In this document: piece by piece, positions 37,939 to 44,944 of the stretch
Position numbering within the stretch: the stretch's first letter is position 1
Layout of the letters: each line of letters begins with the position of its first letter
Assembly: GCA_944393665.1 (NCBI GenBank)
Contig: CALYAX010000010.1
Location: forward strand, 1-64,000
Source of the DNA: an uncultured Alphaproteobacteria bacterium
GTDB lineage: Bacteria; Pseudomonadota; Alphaproteobacteria; RF32; CAG-239
Direction of reading: 5' to 3'
DNA: 64,000 nt
Made by a program: the position numbers and the translations under genes
The notes under the pieces: generated by a model
Database searches by the model: none
The model's input: only the letters and a program-made list of their open reading frames with translations
What the model was told of the DNA's origin: nothing

Positions 37939-38529
37939 TTATTTGATTGTTAAAGAAAACATCGTAATTATCATCTCCACAAAATCACACTTAAATTTAA
38001 TATTTGGATTCTGTTGAGCTTTAAACAAATTATCCAAATGCTCCTGCGTTATTTCAAAAGGAATTTGTCCTTTTTTATAATTTGGAAAAATATGAGTTGT
38101 CAGAAGAGGCATATACTCAGCCGAATGCATTGGGCATTCAAAGTGCCGATGGTTTTCACAAATTTGTTGCCATTTAAGTACCGTTCCTTCGTCTAAGTGC
38201 ATCACTAAAAAGTCTTCAAAATTAAGATGACTAAACATAAAATTTGGAATTCTTACAGGCTTATGTTGATAATTATCACCATCATTTTCGTCATTTCTTA
38301 GATAAGTATCTTTATCAACCCAGATAAAAATATTACTTCGCTTATTATTTTTTTCAACTTCCTTATATTTTAAGGTCGTCGGCTTATAATGACCATTACG
38401 AATCGGTTTTGAAACAAATGTAAAAGGATAATCGTTGGTATCAAGAAATCGATTTAGTTCTTGAATATAGGCATTCTCTGAATTTCCCTCACAAACAATT
38501 ATAAAAGTATCTTTTTTAGTACAAGTCAT
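37939..38529 (-). CDS. rloB: RloB-like TOPRIM-type protein (island defence operon, second gene)
   Basis: 196 aa from the ATG at 38529, with AAGGA 7 nt before it; a TTG two codons upstream is rejected. RloB family motifs are present: FIIVCEGNSE (Glu14, Glu18), IWVDKD (Asp72, Asp74) and NFEDFLVMHL (about 103-112). They match the acidic metal-binding site of TOPRIM-like nucleases. In AbiL and the analogous PARIS systems an ATPase partners such a protein in abortive phage defence. The stop of the ATPase gene lies 11 nt upstream. Confidence 0.85.
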   Translation of the reverse strand: MTCTKKDTFIIVCEGNSENAYIQELNRFLDTNDYPFTFVSKPIRNGHYKPTTLKYKEVEKNNKRSNIFIWVDKDTYLRNDENDGDNYQHKPVRIPNFMFSHLNFEDFLVMHLDEGTVLKWQQICENHRHFECPMHSAEYMPLLTTHIFPNYKKGQIPFEITQEHLDNLFKAQQNPNIKFKCDFVEMIITMFSLTIK

Positions 38530-38540
38530 CTTCAAGTCCT

Positions 38541-39812
38541 TCAGATATATGGATGCGGAATCCCTGAAAATGAACCTTGCAGATATTGTTTACGAAAATT
38601 AGAGACATTCCTTACACCTCCAAATTCTGCAACTCGACACAAGGTTGTACCTTTTTCTAAGGTCTTTTTGACAATTGCTATCTCAGATACGCGTAACAAA
38701 TCTTCATCAAGAATATCTGTATTATGTGCAGTAAAAATAAGCTGAGCATTATTTGTGTTATAGCGTTTATCTTTAAAAAGTCGAATTATTTCAGTTAAAA
38801 TTAAAGGATGTAATGATTTTTCCAATTCATCAATTATCAAAATACCACCTCGAGATAATGCAGCTAAAAAGACACCTATAATACCGGCAACAATCTGCGT
38901 ACCTTCGGATTCTTCCTGAAACTTAAATTTGACTTCTTCTCCTTCTGTATCTTTATGATATGAATAAACATTATTTATAAAAAACTCATTATTCTTATTT
39001 TGAAAAATTTCAGAAACACCTTCTATCCACTCCTCCGGATGTTTGATATCAACAAGAGTACGTTCAAAGGACATTCTTGAAATATCAATATCAAGTTTAC
39101 GAAGCATAATCACAATTTTATCAAAAGCTTCGTTAATTTCCTTTGCATTATTGCTTTCAACTAACTTATCCATACCAAAGGCCATTGGAAAACGATTTTG
39201 CGGATACACTTCAATTTTATTAAGAAAATAATCAAAAACCTCGGAAATATATTTATTCAGCCCCGGATAATTGGAGGCTATTTTATTTAAGAAAGTAAAA
39301 CGTTGCTCTTTTTCAGTATTTCGACATTCAACATCAAATATCTCGCGTAACTTTTTATCATCATATGTTTTTGTTACAATATTGCTAAAATCAAACAGAT
39401 TTGACCGGATTTCAAATATGGTTTTATTTTTTCGGAATAAAGCCTCGCTTATAATTTCTTTTTCATTATATTGAAGCACATAGGAATATAGCACTTTATT
39501 AATATAAAAATTTATCTTAAAAAAAGTATGGTCAAATTCACGATTTAATTTATTAGGAGAAAACTTACCTTTTATTCCATCTTTAATCACTTCTTTAAGA
39601 TTAAACAAGGCTTTAATAATATTGGTTTTGCCTGATGCATTAGCCCCGTAAACAGATAGACATGGTATAAGTTTATCCTTAGCCGTGGCATTCAGAAAAG
39701 GAATGGTATCAAGTTCTTTGTATCCATTAGGGGCTTTACCTTCTGCATAAGAAAAATCAACTTTTAAATCCAGAATGGATTTGAAGTTTCTGATTATAAA
39801 TGATGATAGCAT
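38541..39812 (-). CDS. RloA/AbiLi-like AAA ATPase (island defence operon, first gene)
   Basis: 423 aa ABC/SMC-like ATPase of the AAA_15/21 type. The N-terminus is FIIRNFKSILDLKVDF. Walker A is GANASGKT (residues 56-63). Walker B is ILIIDELEKSLHP (about 325), followed by the switch motif FTAHNTDIL. The middle region is helical. This class senses or clamps nucleic acid in OLD, Gabija, PARIS and AbiL defence. AAGGAG lies 7 nt before the ATG. A strong promoter with a palindromic operator is just upstream. Confidence 0.88.
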   Translation of the reverse strand: MLSSFIIRNFKSILDLKVDFSYAEGKAPNGYKELDTIPFLNATAKDKLIPCLSVYGANASGKTNIIKALFNLKEVIKDGIKGKFSPNKLNREFDHTFFKINFYINKVLYSYVLQYNEKEIISEALFRKNKTIFEIRSNLFDFSNIVTKTYDDKKLREIFDVECRNTEKEQRFTFLNKIASNYPGLNKYISEVFDYFLNKIEVYPQNRFPMAFGMDKLVESNNAKEINEAFDKIVIMLRKLDIDISRMSFERTLVDIKHPEEWIEGVSEIFQNKNNEFFINNVYSYHKDTEGEEVKFKFQEESEGTQIVAGIIGVFLAALSRGGILIIDELEKSLHPLILTEIIRLFKDKRYNTNNAQLIFTAHNTDILDEDLLRVSEIAIVKKTLEKGTTLCRVAEFGGVRNVSNFRKQYLQGSFSGIPHPYI

Positions 39813-39839
39813 AAGTTTTCTCCTTGATTATTGCCATTA

Positions 39840-39868
39840 TATATAATACAAAACGCAAAAAATGTCAA
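39840..39868 (-). promoter_or_regulatory. Promoter of the island defence operon
   Basis: On the minus strand: -35 TTGACA (39868-39863), 17-nt spacer, -10 TATATA (39845-39840), 27 nt before the ATPase start. Confidence 0.65.
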
Positions 39869-39893
39869 TATAAACAAAAAAAATGTTTATATT
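39867..39893. promoter_or_regulatory. Palindromic operator overlapping the -35 box
   Basis: Perfect 10-bp inverted repeat AATATAAACA/TGTTTATATT with a 7-nt A-tract between the arms. It overlaps the end of the -35 element, a typical repressor position. No regulator gene is visible in the island. Confidence 0.55.
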
Positions 39894-40185
39894 TACGTCG
39901 TTTCAGTAAAATGTGATATTTTTATTCATAAATAGATCAAAATTTTGCAATTTTAGCTTCTTTTTAGCAAATTGTGCTCCAATAAAACTTTGATGTTGTT
40001 ACAATTGAAGAAGCCATATATTCAATTCCTTGACTTACAGCATCACATTAATCTTTAAAAGTTGAATTAGGGAGGATATATTCAATATCGTCGACAATCG
40101 AAACACACGTTACTTTCTTTTAAAAAGTTAGTTTTTATGCCCAAAAATAACCACATTTTCTTTGATACCTTAACACCAATTCACT
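39894..40185. other. Gene-free AT-rich island segment
   Basis: No open frame, RNA gene or convincing hairpin was seen here. Composition is like the defence genes. Confidence 0.5.
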
Positions 40186-40389
40186 CTACGCAGCTATATG
40201 AAACAGATTATCTATACCAAAATTTCTTAAAGGCTTATAAACATTTTTATTAAAAGCATTTTCTTCAAACTGTTTAATTTTATCTAATATTACAAATACA
40301 TTGTAATATATTTCCTCATATTGTTTGGTATATTTATTATAATAATTACCTACTTTATTAGCACCATACTCGGTTAATTGCCCTAAAAT
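40186..40389 (-). pseudogene. Decayed gene fragment in island
   Basis: A 68-codon open frame without any start codon ends in TAG at 40186. It reads with natural protein-like composition (GQLTEYGANKVGNYY..., ending PLRNFGIDNLFHIAA). The upstream TGA at about 40390 cuts it off. It is probably the 3' remnant of a lost island gene. No family recognised. Confidence 0.4.
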
Positions 40390-40404
40390 TCAGGACTAAA
40401 ACGG

Positions 40405-40578
40405 CTATAGCCTAAAGAACTTTCTATCCACTCTTTCATTTTTTCTCTCAAATAACAATTGAAGTGACTCGTCCCAAAATCGGCAATGTATGTAACTGCC
40501 AGAAATTTTGCGATTTTTGATATAAAACGAGCTTACCATAGTCATTTCGGCAAAGTCAACTGCTTGCAAAGCCCGCAT
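40405..40578 (-). CDS. Small ORF of unknown function next to tRNA-Ser
   Basis: 57 aa from the ATG at 40578 (frame open to a TTG at 40608). It starts MRALQAVDFAEMTMVSSFY and contains CRFWDESLQLLFERKNERV. Base composition is closer to the host than to the island. No clear ribosome binding site and no family recognised. It could be a genuine small gene or part of a repeated sequence. Confidence 0.35.
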   Translation of the reverse strand: MRALQAVDFAEMTMVSSFYIKNRKISGSYIHCRFWDESLQLLFERKNERVDRKFFRL

Positions 40579-40592
40579 TTCCGCCGGATACG

Positions 40593-40622
40593 AAAAAAGA
40601 CACCGCAATCGGGTGTCTTTTT
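40593..40622 (-). terminator. Intrinsic terminator of tRNA-Ser
   Basis: AAAAGACACC/GGGTGTCTTTT stem, with a T-run on the minus strand, 8 nt after the tRNA CCA end. Confidence 0.8.
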
Positions 40623-40630
40623 AATCAAAA

Positions 40631-40720
40631 TGGCGGAGAGATAGGGATTCGAACCCTAGGTACCCTCACGAGTACAATTGATTTCGAATCAATCGCATTC
40701 GACCACTCTGCCATCTCTCC
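40631..40720 (-). tRNA. tRNA-Ser (anticodon CGA)
   Basis: 90 nt with encoded CCA. The acceptor stem is GGAGAGA/TCTCTCC, the anticodon arm ATTGA-TTCGAAA-TCAAT, a long serine-type variable arm follows, and the T-arm is GGGTTCGAATCCC. Its 3' end is the island insertion site. Confidence 0.95.
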
Positions 40721-40770
40721 ACGCGGTCAACTCTTTAATAAAATCTTTTAAATTAATTTGCAAGCAAAAT

Positions 40771-41154
40771 TTATGCTTCCCGGGCAATTTCTTCACGGAT
40801 AAGCGTGCGCACTCTTGCCTGCGGGCGTTCCAGAAAAAAACCCACCGCATTAAAATCCGCCATCTGCTGCGGCGAATACATACGGCGCAGCCGCACCATC
40901 ACTTCTTCGGCATTGTCATAACCCAAAGCCTGGGGCGTCAGGGTTTCAACCAGATCCTGAAAATTATCAAAAATCGCCACGCCTTTTACCTTACGGGAAA
41001 GTTTTTCTCCGGTTTTCGCATTGCTGACTTCCAGTACATCACCGATTTTAAGCTGCTGGGCTTGCTTATCCAACAAAGAAACCGCCACTTTTCGGCTGCC
41101 GTTTTTAATCTTATTGAATGAAAACTCATGAATTCCGATATGATATTTTGCCAT
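40771..41154 (-). CDS. ASCH/PUA-like domain protein
   Basis: 127 aa from the ATG at 41154, which has GGAGG 8 nt before it; an ATG at 41166 overlaps that site. The fold pattern (HIGIHEFSFNKIKNGSRKVAVSL ... LKIGDVLEVSN) fits the ASCH superfamily of PUA-like, probably RNA-binding, domains. The role is unknown. The gene is monocistronic beside the tRNA. Confidence 0.75.
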   Translation of the reverse strand: MAKYHIGIHEFSFNKIKNGSRKVAVSLLDKQAQQLKIGDVLEVSNAKTGEKLSRKVKGVAIFDNFQDLVETLTPQALGYDNAEEVMVRLRRMYSPQQMADFNAVGFFLERPQARVRTLIREEIAREA

Positions 41155-41285
41155 CTTGCCCTCCATGAACCGGATTATATCCGGATTTTAGCAAATTTCT
41201 AGTGAAATCTGCGCTAAAGCCGTTGCATTTTGACACACTTCTGCTAACCTGAAGCCATTCTGAAAAACTTTAAAAAGGACTTGAA

Positions 41286-42101
41286 ATGAAAACACTTATC
41301 GGTATTCCCGCCCGCTATGCGTCCACCCGCTTTCCCGGCAAACCCCTGGCAAAAATCGCCGGCAAAGAAATGCTGGTCCGCGTATGGGAAAACGCCAATA
41401 AAGCCGCTGCCAAATTTGAGGGCTGCGAAGCAATTATCGCGACCGAAGACCAGCGCATCCAGGATTTTTGCGATGCTCACGGCATGCGCTGCATGATGAC
41501 CTCCGACAACTGCCTGACCGGAACTGACCGCATTATCGAAGTTGTTTCCAAACTTCCCCAAAAACCGGAATTCATTGTCAATCTTCAGGGCGATAATCCC
41601 ATCTGCCCGACCTGGTTTATTGAAGCGGTCATTGGTGCCTACTATGCCGATAATAATGTGGAAACCGTTACCCCGGTCGTAAACCTCTCCTGGGACGAAT
41701 TGGACAATCTCCGCGAACATAAAAAAGTTACGCCTTTCAGCGGAACTACCGCCGTTTTTGGTACGGACGGCAATGCCTTTTATTTCTCCAAAAACATTAT
41801 CCCGGCCATTCGCAAAGAAGACAAAATCCGCGCTGCTCAGCCTTCCTCTCCGGTCTACCGCCAGGTCGGCCTGTATGGCTACCGCATGGATATTTTTGAA
41901 AAGATTAAAAATCTGCCCGAAGGTGTTTATGAGAAGCTCGAAGGCCTCGAACAGCTGCGATGGATTGAAAACGGCATCAAAGTCAAATGTGTTAAAGTCG
42001 ACTACCGCAGCTTCACTAAAATGGCTTCGCTTTCAGGCGTCGATTCGCCCGAGGATATTGCCCGGGTCGAAGCGGTTATCAAAGAATACGGCGAATTTTA
42101 A
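41286..42101 (+). CDS. kdsB: 3-deoxy-manno-octulosonate cytidylyltransferase-like protein
   Basis: 271 aa. It activates Kdo to CMP-Kdo for the LPS inner core. The nucleotide-binding start IPARYASTRFPGKPL, TGTDRI and the EGLEQLRW motif are present. The usual NVQGDEPL reads NLQGDNPI, so the family Glu is Asn. It may use a Kdo variant or related acid. It is followed 14 nt later by a phosphatase gene, probably in one operon. Confidence 0.85.
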   Translation: MKTLIGIPARYASTRFPGKPLAKIAGKEMLVRVWENANKAAAKFEGCEAIIATEDQRIQDFCDAHGMRCMMTSDNCLTGTDRIIEVVSKLPQKPEFIVNLQGDNPICPTWFIEAVIGAYYADNNVETVTPVVNLSWDELDNLREHKKVTPFSGTTAVFGTDGNAFYFSKNIIPAIRKEDKIRAAQPSSPVYRQVGLYGYRMDIFEKIKNLPEGVYEKLEGLEQLRWIENGIKVKCVKVDYRSFTKMASLSGVDSPEDIARVEAVIKEYGEF

Positions 42102-42115
42102 CCAGGAGATAATTG

Positions 42116-42760
42116 ATGACTACACGTATTATCATTGCCCGTCACGGCAATACCTTCAATAAAGGCGAAACGCCGACCCGCGTTGGTGCCCGCACCGATC
42201 TGCCTTTGGTCGAAACCGAACGCGGCACCCTGGTCGGAGAATATTTAAAAGCTGCCGGCCTTATTCCGGACCAGGCTTTTGCCGCCCCGCTCAAACGGAC
42301 GATGGAAACCGCCCGCCTGGCCATTGCCGCCCTCGGTGGAGAAATCCCTTTGGATAAAGTGGAATGTTTCCGTGAGGTTGATTACGGCCCGGATGAAAAT
42401 AAAACCGAAGAAGAGGTTATCGCCCGCATCGGACAGGCCGCGATTGATAAATGGAACGCCGAGGCTGTTGTTCCTGACGGTTGGCTGGTAGACCCGCAGC
42501 AAATTATCAAAACCTGGCAGGACTGGGGCCAAAAGGTCGAGCAGGAGTACCCCGGTCAAAATATTTTAATCGTTTCCAGCAACGGGGTGATTCGTTTTGC
42601 TCCTTACCTCACCGGAGATTTTAAAGCCTTTTCAAAAGAACACGACATCAAAGTCGGCACCGGCTGCGTCTGTATTTTTGAAAAAGAGCCGGAAGATAAA
42701 AACTGGACATGCACTGCCTGGAACCTTAAGCCCAAAGACTGGTTCACCACCCGCGGATGA
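42116..42760 (+). CDS. Histidine phosphatase (phosphoglycerate mutase-like) family protein
   Basis: 214 aa. The catalytic ARHGNT motif at the N-terminus (phospho-His), the TMETARLA region, the REVDYG acidic loop and the second SSNGVIRF segment are visible. The usual second catalytic His in that segment (typically S-H-G) is replaced by Asn here, as S-N-G. Start ATG at 42116 has GGAG 7 nt away. The substrate is unknown. Placement after kdsB hints at a sugar-phosphate or Kdo-phosphate role (inference). Confidence 0.82.
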   Translation: MTTRIIIARHGNTFNKGETPTRVGARTDLPLVETERGTLVGEYLKAAGLIPDQAFAAPLKRTMETARLAIAALGGEIPLDKVECFREVDYGPDENKTEEEVIARIGQAAIDKWNAEAVVPDGWLVDPQQIIKTWQDWGQKVEQEYPGQNILIVSSNGVIRFAPYLTGDFKAFSKEHDIKVGTGCVCIFEKEPEDKNWTCTAWNLKPKDWFTTRG

Positions 42761-42786
42761 GCCTCAGTAAAGTGTACTGACAATAA

Positions 42787-42822
42787 TAACCAGGCCCTCG
42801 CAAGAGGGCCTGGTTATTTTTT
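42787..42822. terminator. Bidirectional intrinsic terminator
   Basis: AACCAGGCCCTC/GAGGGCCTGGTT with GCAA loop and T-run. It overlaps the 3' end of the convergent GtrA gene. Confidence 0.9.
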
Positions 42823-43335
42823 CAACACATCAAAAAACTGCAACATTTTTTCCCAAAAAGAAAGCGGCGCCGGAGATCCGCGAAAAGCAAAATGCTTAAA
42901 CAACAGATAATTGACAATTGTAATAACCACAATTGACAAAGCCTGCGCCAGATAAACGTTCATCTTGCCCAGTCCGGTTAAAAGAGCCAACATTCCGGCA
43001 TTTATCAAATAGCTGAGACACCAGACCATAACACTTTTAAAGTATTCTTTCCAATGATTCCCGGAAGTTTGAAAAACCAGATATTTATAAGAAAAATAAG
43101 CCCACACCGTCGATAACAACCAGGTCGCAGCCAAAAGCCATTGATAATGTATACTGCTGAAAATCCACACCAGAAGTGCAAAAACGACATAACGGATTCC
43201 CATATTGGCGCCCCCGGTTAACACAAAACGGATTCGCTCATCAATCTCAAACCAATGGTCCAGATAAGTTTTTTCTTTTTTAACCAGTCCCAGCGCCATA
43301 CCTGCCCGCGCCAGCATTTCTTCCAACCAATGCAC
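42814..43335 (-). CDS. GtrA family membrane protein (second copy)
   Basis: 173 aa. A soluble N-terminus of about 35 residues precedes four hydrophobic segments with the GtrA pattern (RFVLTGGANMGIRY, KYLVFQTSGNHWKEY). There is no GtrB partner beside it, unlike the copy at 32608. Probably polyprenyl-phosphate sugar translocation or a related membrane role. Confidence 0.85.
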   Translation of the reverse strand: MHWLEEMLARAGMALGLVKKEKTYLDHWFEIDERIRFVLTGGANMGIRYVVFALLVWIFSSIHYQWLLAATWLLSTVWAYFSYKYLVFQTSGNHWKEYFKSVMVWCLSYLINAGMLALLTGLGKMNVYLAQALSIVVITIVNYLLFKHFAFRGSPAPLSFWEKMLQFFDVLKK

Positions 43336-44194
43336 GATACTGCCTCCGTAATGATAAGTCTTGCTGCTGATAAAATAACGCTGATAATAATAATCTCCAG
43401 CCTTTTTTGAATTCTTTTTTTAATCTCCCTCTGGACCTAACTTAAAATTGTAGTTTTTTCCAGGTGAAAAAGACATTTTTTTAATCCGGCTTTTCCCTTC
43501 CTAAAACTTCCAAAAAATCTCCAGGCATTTTTAAAAACTTTACAAAACAGAAAATTATTTTGGAAAACAAAAGATTGATATTTATTTCTGCTAAAAACAG
43601 GTTACAATTCAATTGTAACCTATGATAGCTAAATCCATAGATTACACATTTTTAGTTCAGATCGATTTTGTCATTGGCCTGCAACAAATTATTATATCTA
43701 AACAAAATTTAACCACTTTTTAAACCTCTGATGCAAATATTAGTTGCACAGCCTTTTATGGATGAAAAATGCCTATGATTAAAACACAAAGCTCTGACCA
43801 ATCTTTTCCATCGGCGAACCGGAAAAAACTTCATCAAGTAGCAGGACTGCCTCTGCCTGAGCATCTTCTTTTTCAAAATAACCGCCGGCATATCCACTCC
43901 TTTTTCCGGAAAAGAACGCCCGGAGAACAAGACGCCGTTGAATCTCCGCCGGATTATTCCGACGAAATATCGGAAGAAAAATAATCCTGGCAAATTTCCG
44001 GGCCTCACACAAGCGGCATATTTTTTCTGAAAGGTTCTAAAAAAACAGATCCGGCAGCAAGATACATGACGGCATTTTAAAAACGCGGTTTACATCGTCA
44101 AAACAAAAATAATTATTGTACCCTTAACAGAAAAAATTTGTTTTATTTCTTTATTTTTGAAATCCGGCCTAAATTTTTGCAAAAATTTTAAAAT
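43336..44194. other. Long gene-poor AT-rich region
   Basis: About 860 bp without a supported gene. It contains a perfect 11-bp-arm palindrome at 43599-43621. It also contains a weak 71-codon plus-strand frame (43769-43984) and an opposing minus-strand frame; neither has a good ribosome binding site or recognisable product. Confidence 0.5.
43599..43621. promoter_or_regulatory. Perfect palindrome, possible operator
   Basis: Arms AGGTTACAATT and AATTGTAACCT flank a single central C. The symmetry and length fit a dimeric repressor or activator site. The nearest genes are the GtrA gene 260 bp to the left and tRNA-Gly 630 bp to the right, so the target is unclear. Confidence 0.4.
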
Positions 44195-44223
44195 TTGTAC
44201 TTGCAATTTTTTTTGAGTATGAT
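44195..44223 (+). promoter_or_regulatory. Promoter of tRNA-Gly
   Basis: -35 TTGTAC (44195-44200), 17-nt spacer, -10 TATGAT (44218-44223), 24 nt before the tRNA. Confidence 0.6.
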
Positions 44224-44247
44224 ATTAAATATCTCGTTCTGCACGAT

Positions 44248-44322
44248 GCGGGTATAGCTCAGGGGTAGAGCGCAACCTTGCCAAGGTTGATGTCGTGGGT
44301 TCAAATCCCATTGCCCGCTCCA
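44248..44322 (+). tRNA. tRNA-Gly (anticodon GCC)
   Basis: 75 nt with encoded CCA. The acceptor stem is GCGGGTA/TGCCCGC (one G-T pair), the anticodon arm CAACC-TTGCCAA-GGTTG and the T-arm GTGGGTTCAAATCCCAT. A terminator follows at once. Confidence 0.96.
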
Positions 44323-44327
44323 ATTTT

Positions 44328-44353
44328 AACCACCTTATACAGGTGGTTTTTTT
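44328..44353 (+). terminator. Intrinsic terminator of tRNA-Gly
   Basis: AACCACC/GGTGGTT stem with a T7 run. Confidence 0.88.
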
Positions 44354-44374
44354 ATGCCTGCTCCCGGCAACGGC

Positions 44375-44857
44375 TCAACTTTCCTCTTCCACCACCACCA
44401 TATGGTTCCCGGAAAATTCCTGTTTCTGCTCCCAATAACGTTCGCCGTAAAAAACCACGGCTGCCAGCCATAAAACCGCAGCAATCCGCAATCCCGAGAT
44501 AACCCCCTTATTCCCGGAGAAAGTCACCCCATCGGCACTGGCATTTTCAAACAAAAGCTCCAGAAAAGCCCATATGGCGACAAAGATCAGCGGAATGAAC
44601 AGCATCAGCCAGGAAATAAGCGTCAAAACCAGCTGAAAAATTCCCCGCCAGTAGTACCCTGCATAAAAATTATGCACCCCGAATATCCCCAGTACCCAGG
44701 CCAGAAGAATATAAATAATGCCGTTTTTGGATTTGGGCTTTCTTGCTTCTCCCGGGGGCTGGTCGTGGTACAGCCGTTCTTTCTGGTTCAGAAATTTTTC
44801 TTCACTGTCAATATGATGATGGCGCAGCTGGCTTAATTTATGAATATTCATTCTCAT
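44375..44857 (-). CDS. TM2 domain-containing membrane protein
   Basis: 160 aa. A soluble N-terminus of about 45 residues is followed by a TM2 domain (LAWVLGIFGVHNFYAGYYWRG) with two helices and a third hydrophobic segment near residue 130. TM2 proteins are membrane proteins of poorly known function. It lies downstream of the SPFH gene, separated from it by a terminator. Confidence 0.8.
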   Translation of the reverse strand: MRMNIHKLSQLRHHHIDSEEKFLNQKERLYHDQPPGEARKPKSKNGIIYILLAWVLGIFGVHNFYAGYYWRGIFQLVLTLISWLMLFIPLIFVAIWAFLELLFENASADGVTFSGNKGVISGLRIAAVLWLAAVVFYGERYWEQKQEFSGNHMVVVEEES

Positions 44858-44900
44858 TGCAAAATCTCCTTTGGCGAAGATATAAGCTCTTTACCCTAAA

Positions 44901-44928
44901 TAAAAACCCCGCTGCCTGCGGGGTTTTC
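44901..44928. terminator. Intrinsic terminator after the SPFH gene
   Basis: AAAACCCCGC/GCGGGGTTTT stem-loop between the SPFH gene and the TM2 gene. Confidence 0.85.
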
Positions 44929-44944
44929 ATAAAGATAAAAAATT

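Larger units (their letters stand above)
35566..40645. mobile_element. Genomic island integrated at tRNA-Ser(CGA), about 5.1 kb
   Basis: It is bounded by 15-bp direct repeats of the tRNA-Ser 3' end. The interior is visibly far more A/T-rich than both flanks and carries a three-gene operon (ATPase, RloB, TPR/HEPN-like) plus decayed sequence. The original tRNA terminator is displaced to 35534-35561, and the tRNA now has a different terminator (40593-40622). No integrase gene remains, so it looks immobile or mobilised in trans. The boundaries are inferred from the repeats. Confidence 0.75.

Noticed and set aside
37939..38535. RloB-like protein as an RNase M5/other TOPRIM enzyme
   Set aside because: The NFEDFL motif and pairing with the upstream ATPase fit RloB better; M5-type motifs were not seen.
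43709..44012. Opposing short frames of 71, 77 and 99 codons
   Set aside because: They overlap each other, lack good ribosome binding sites and show no recognisable product.
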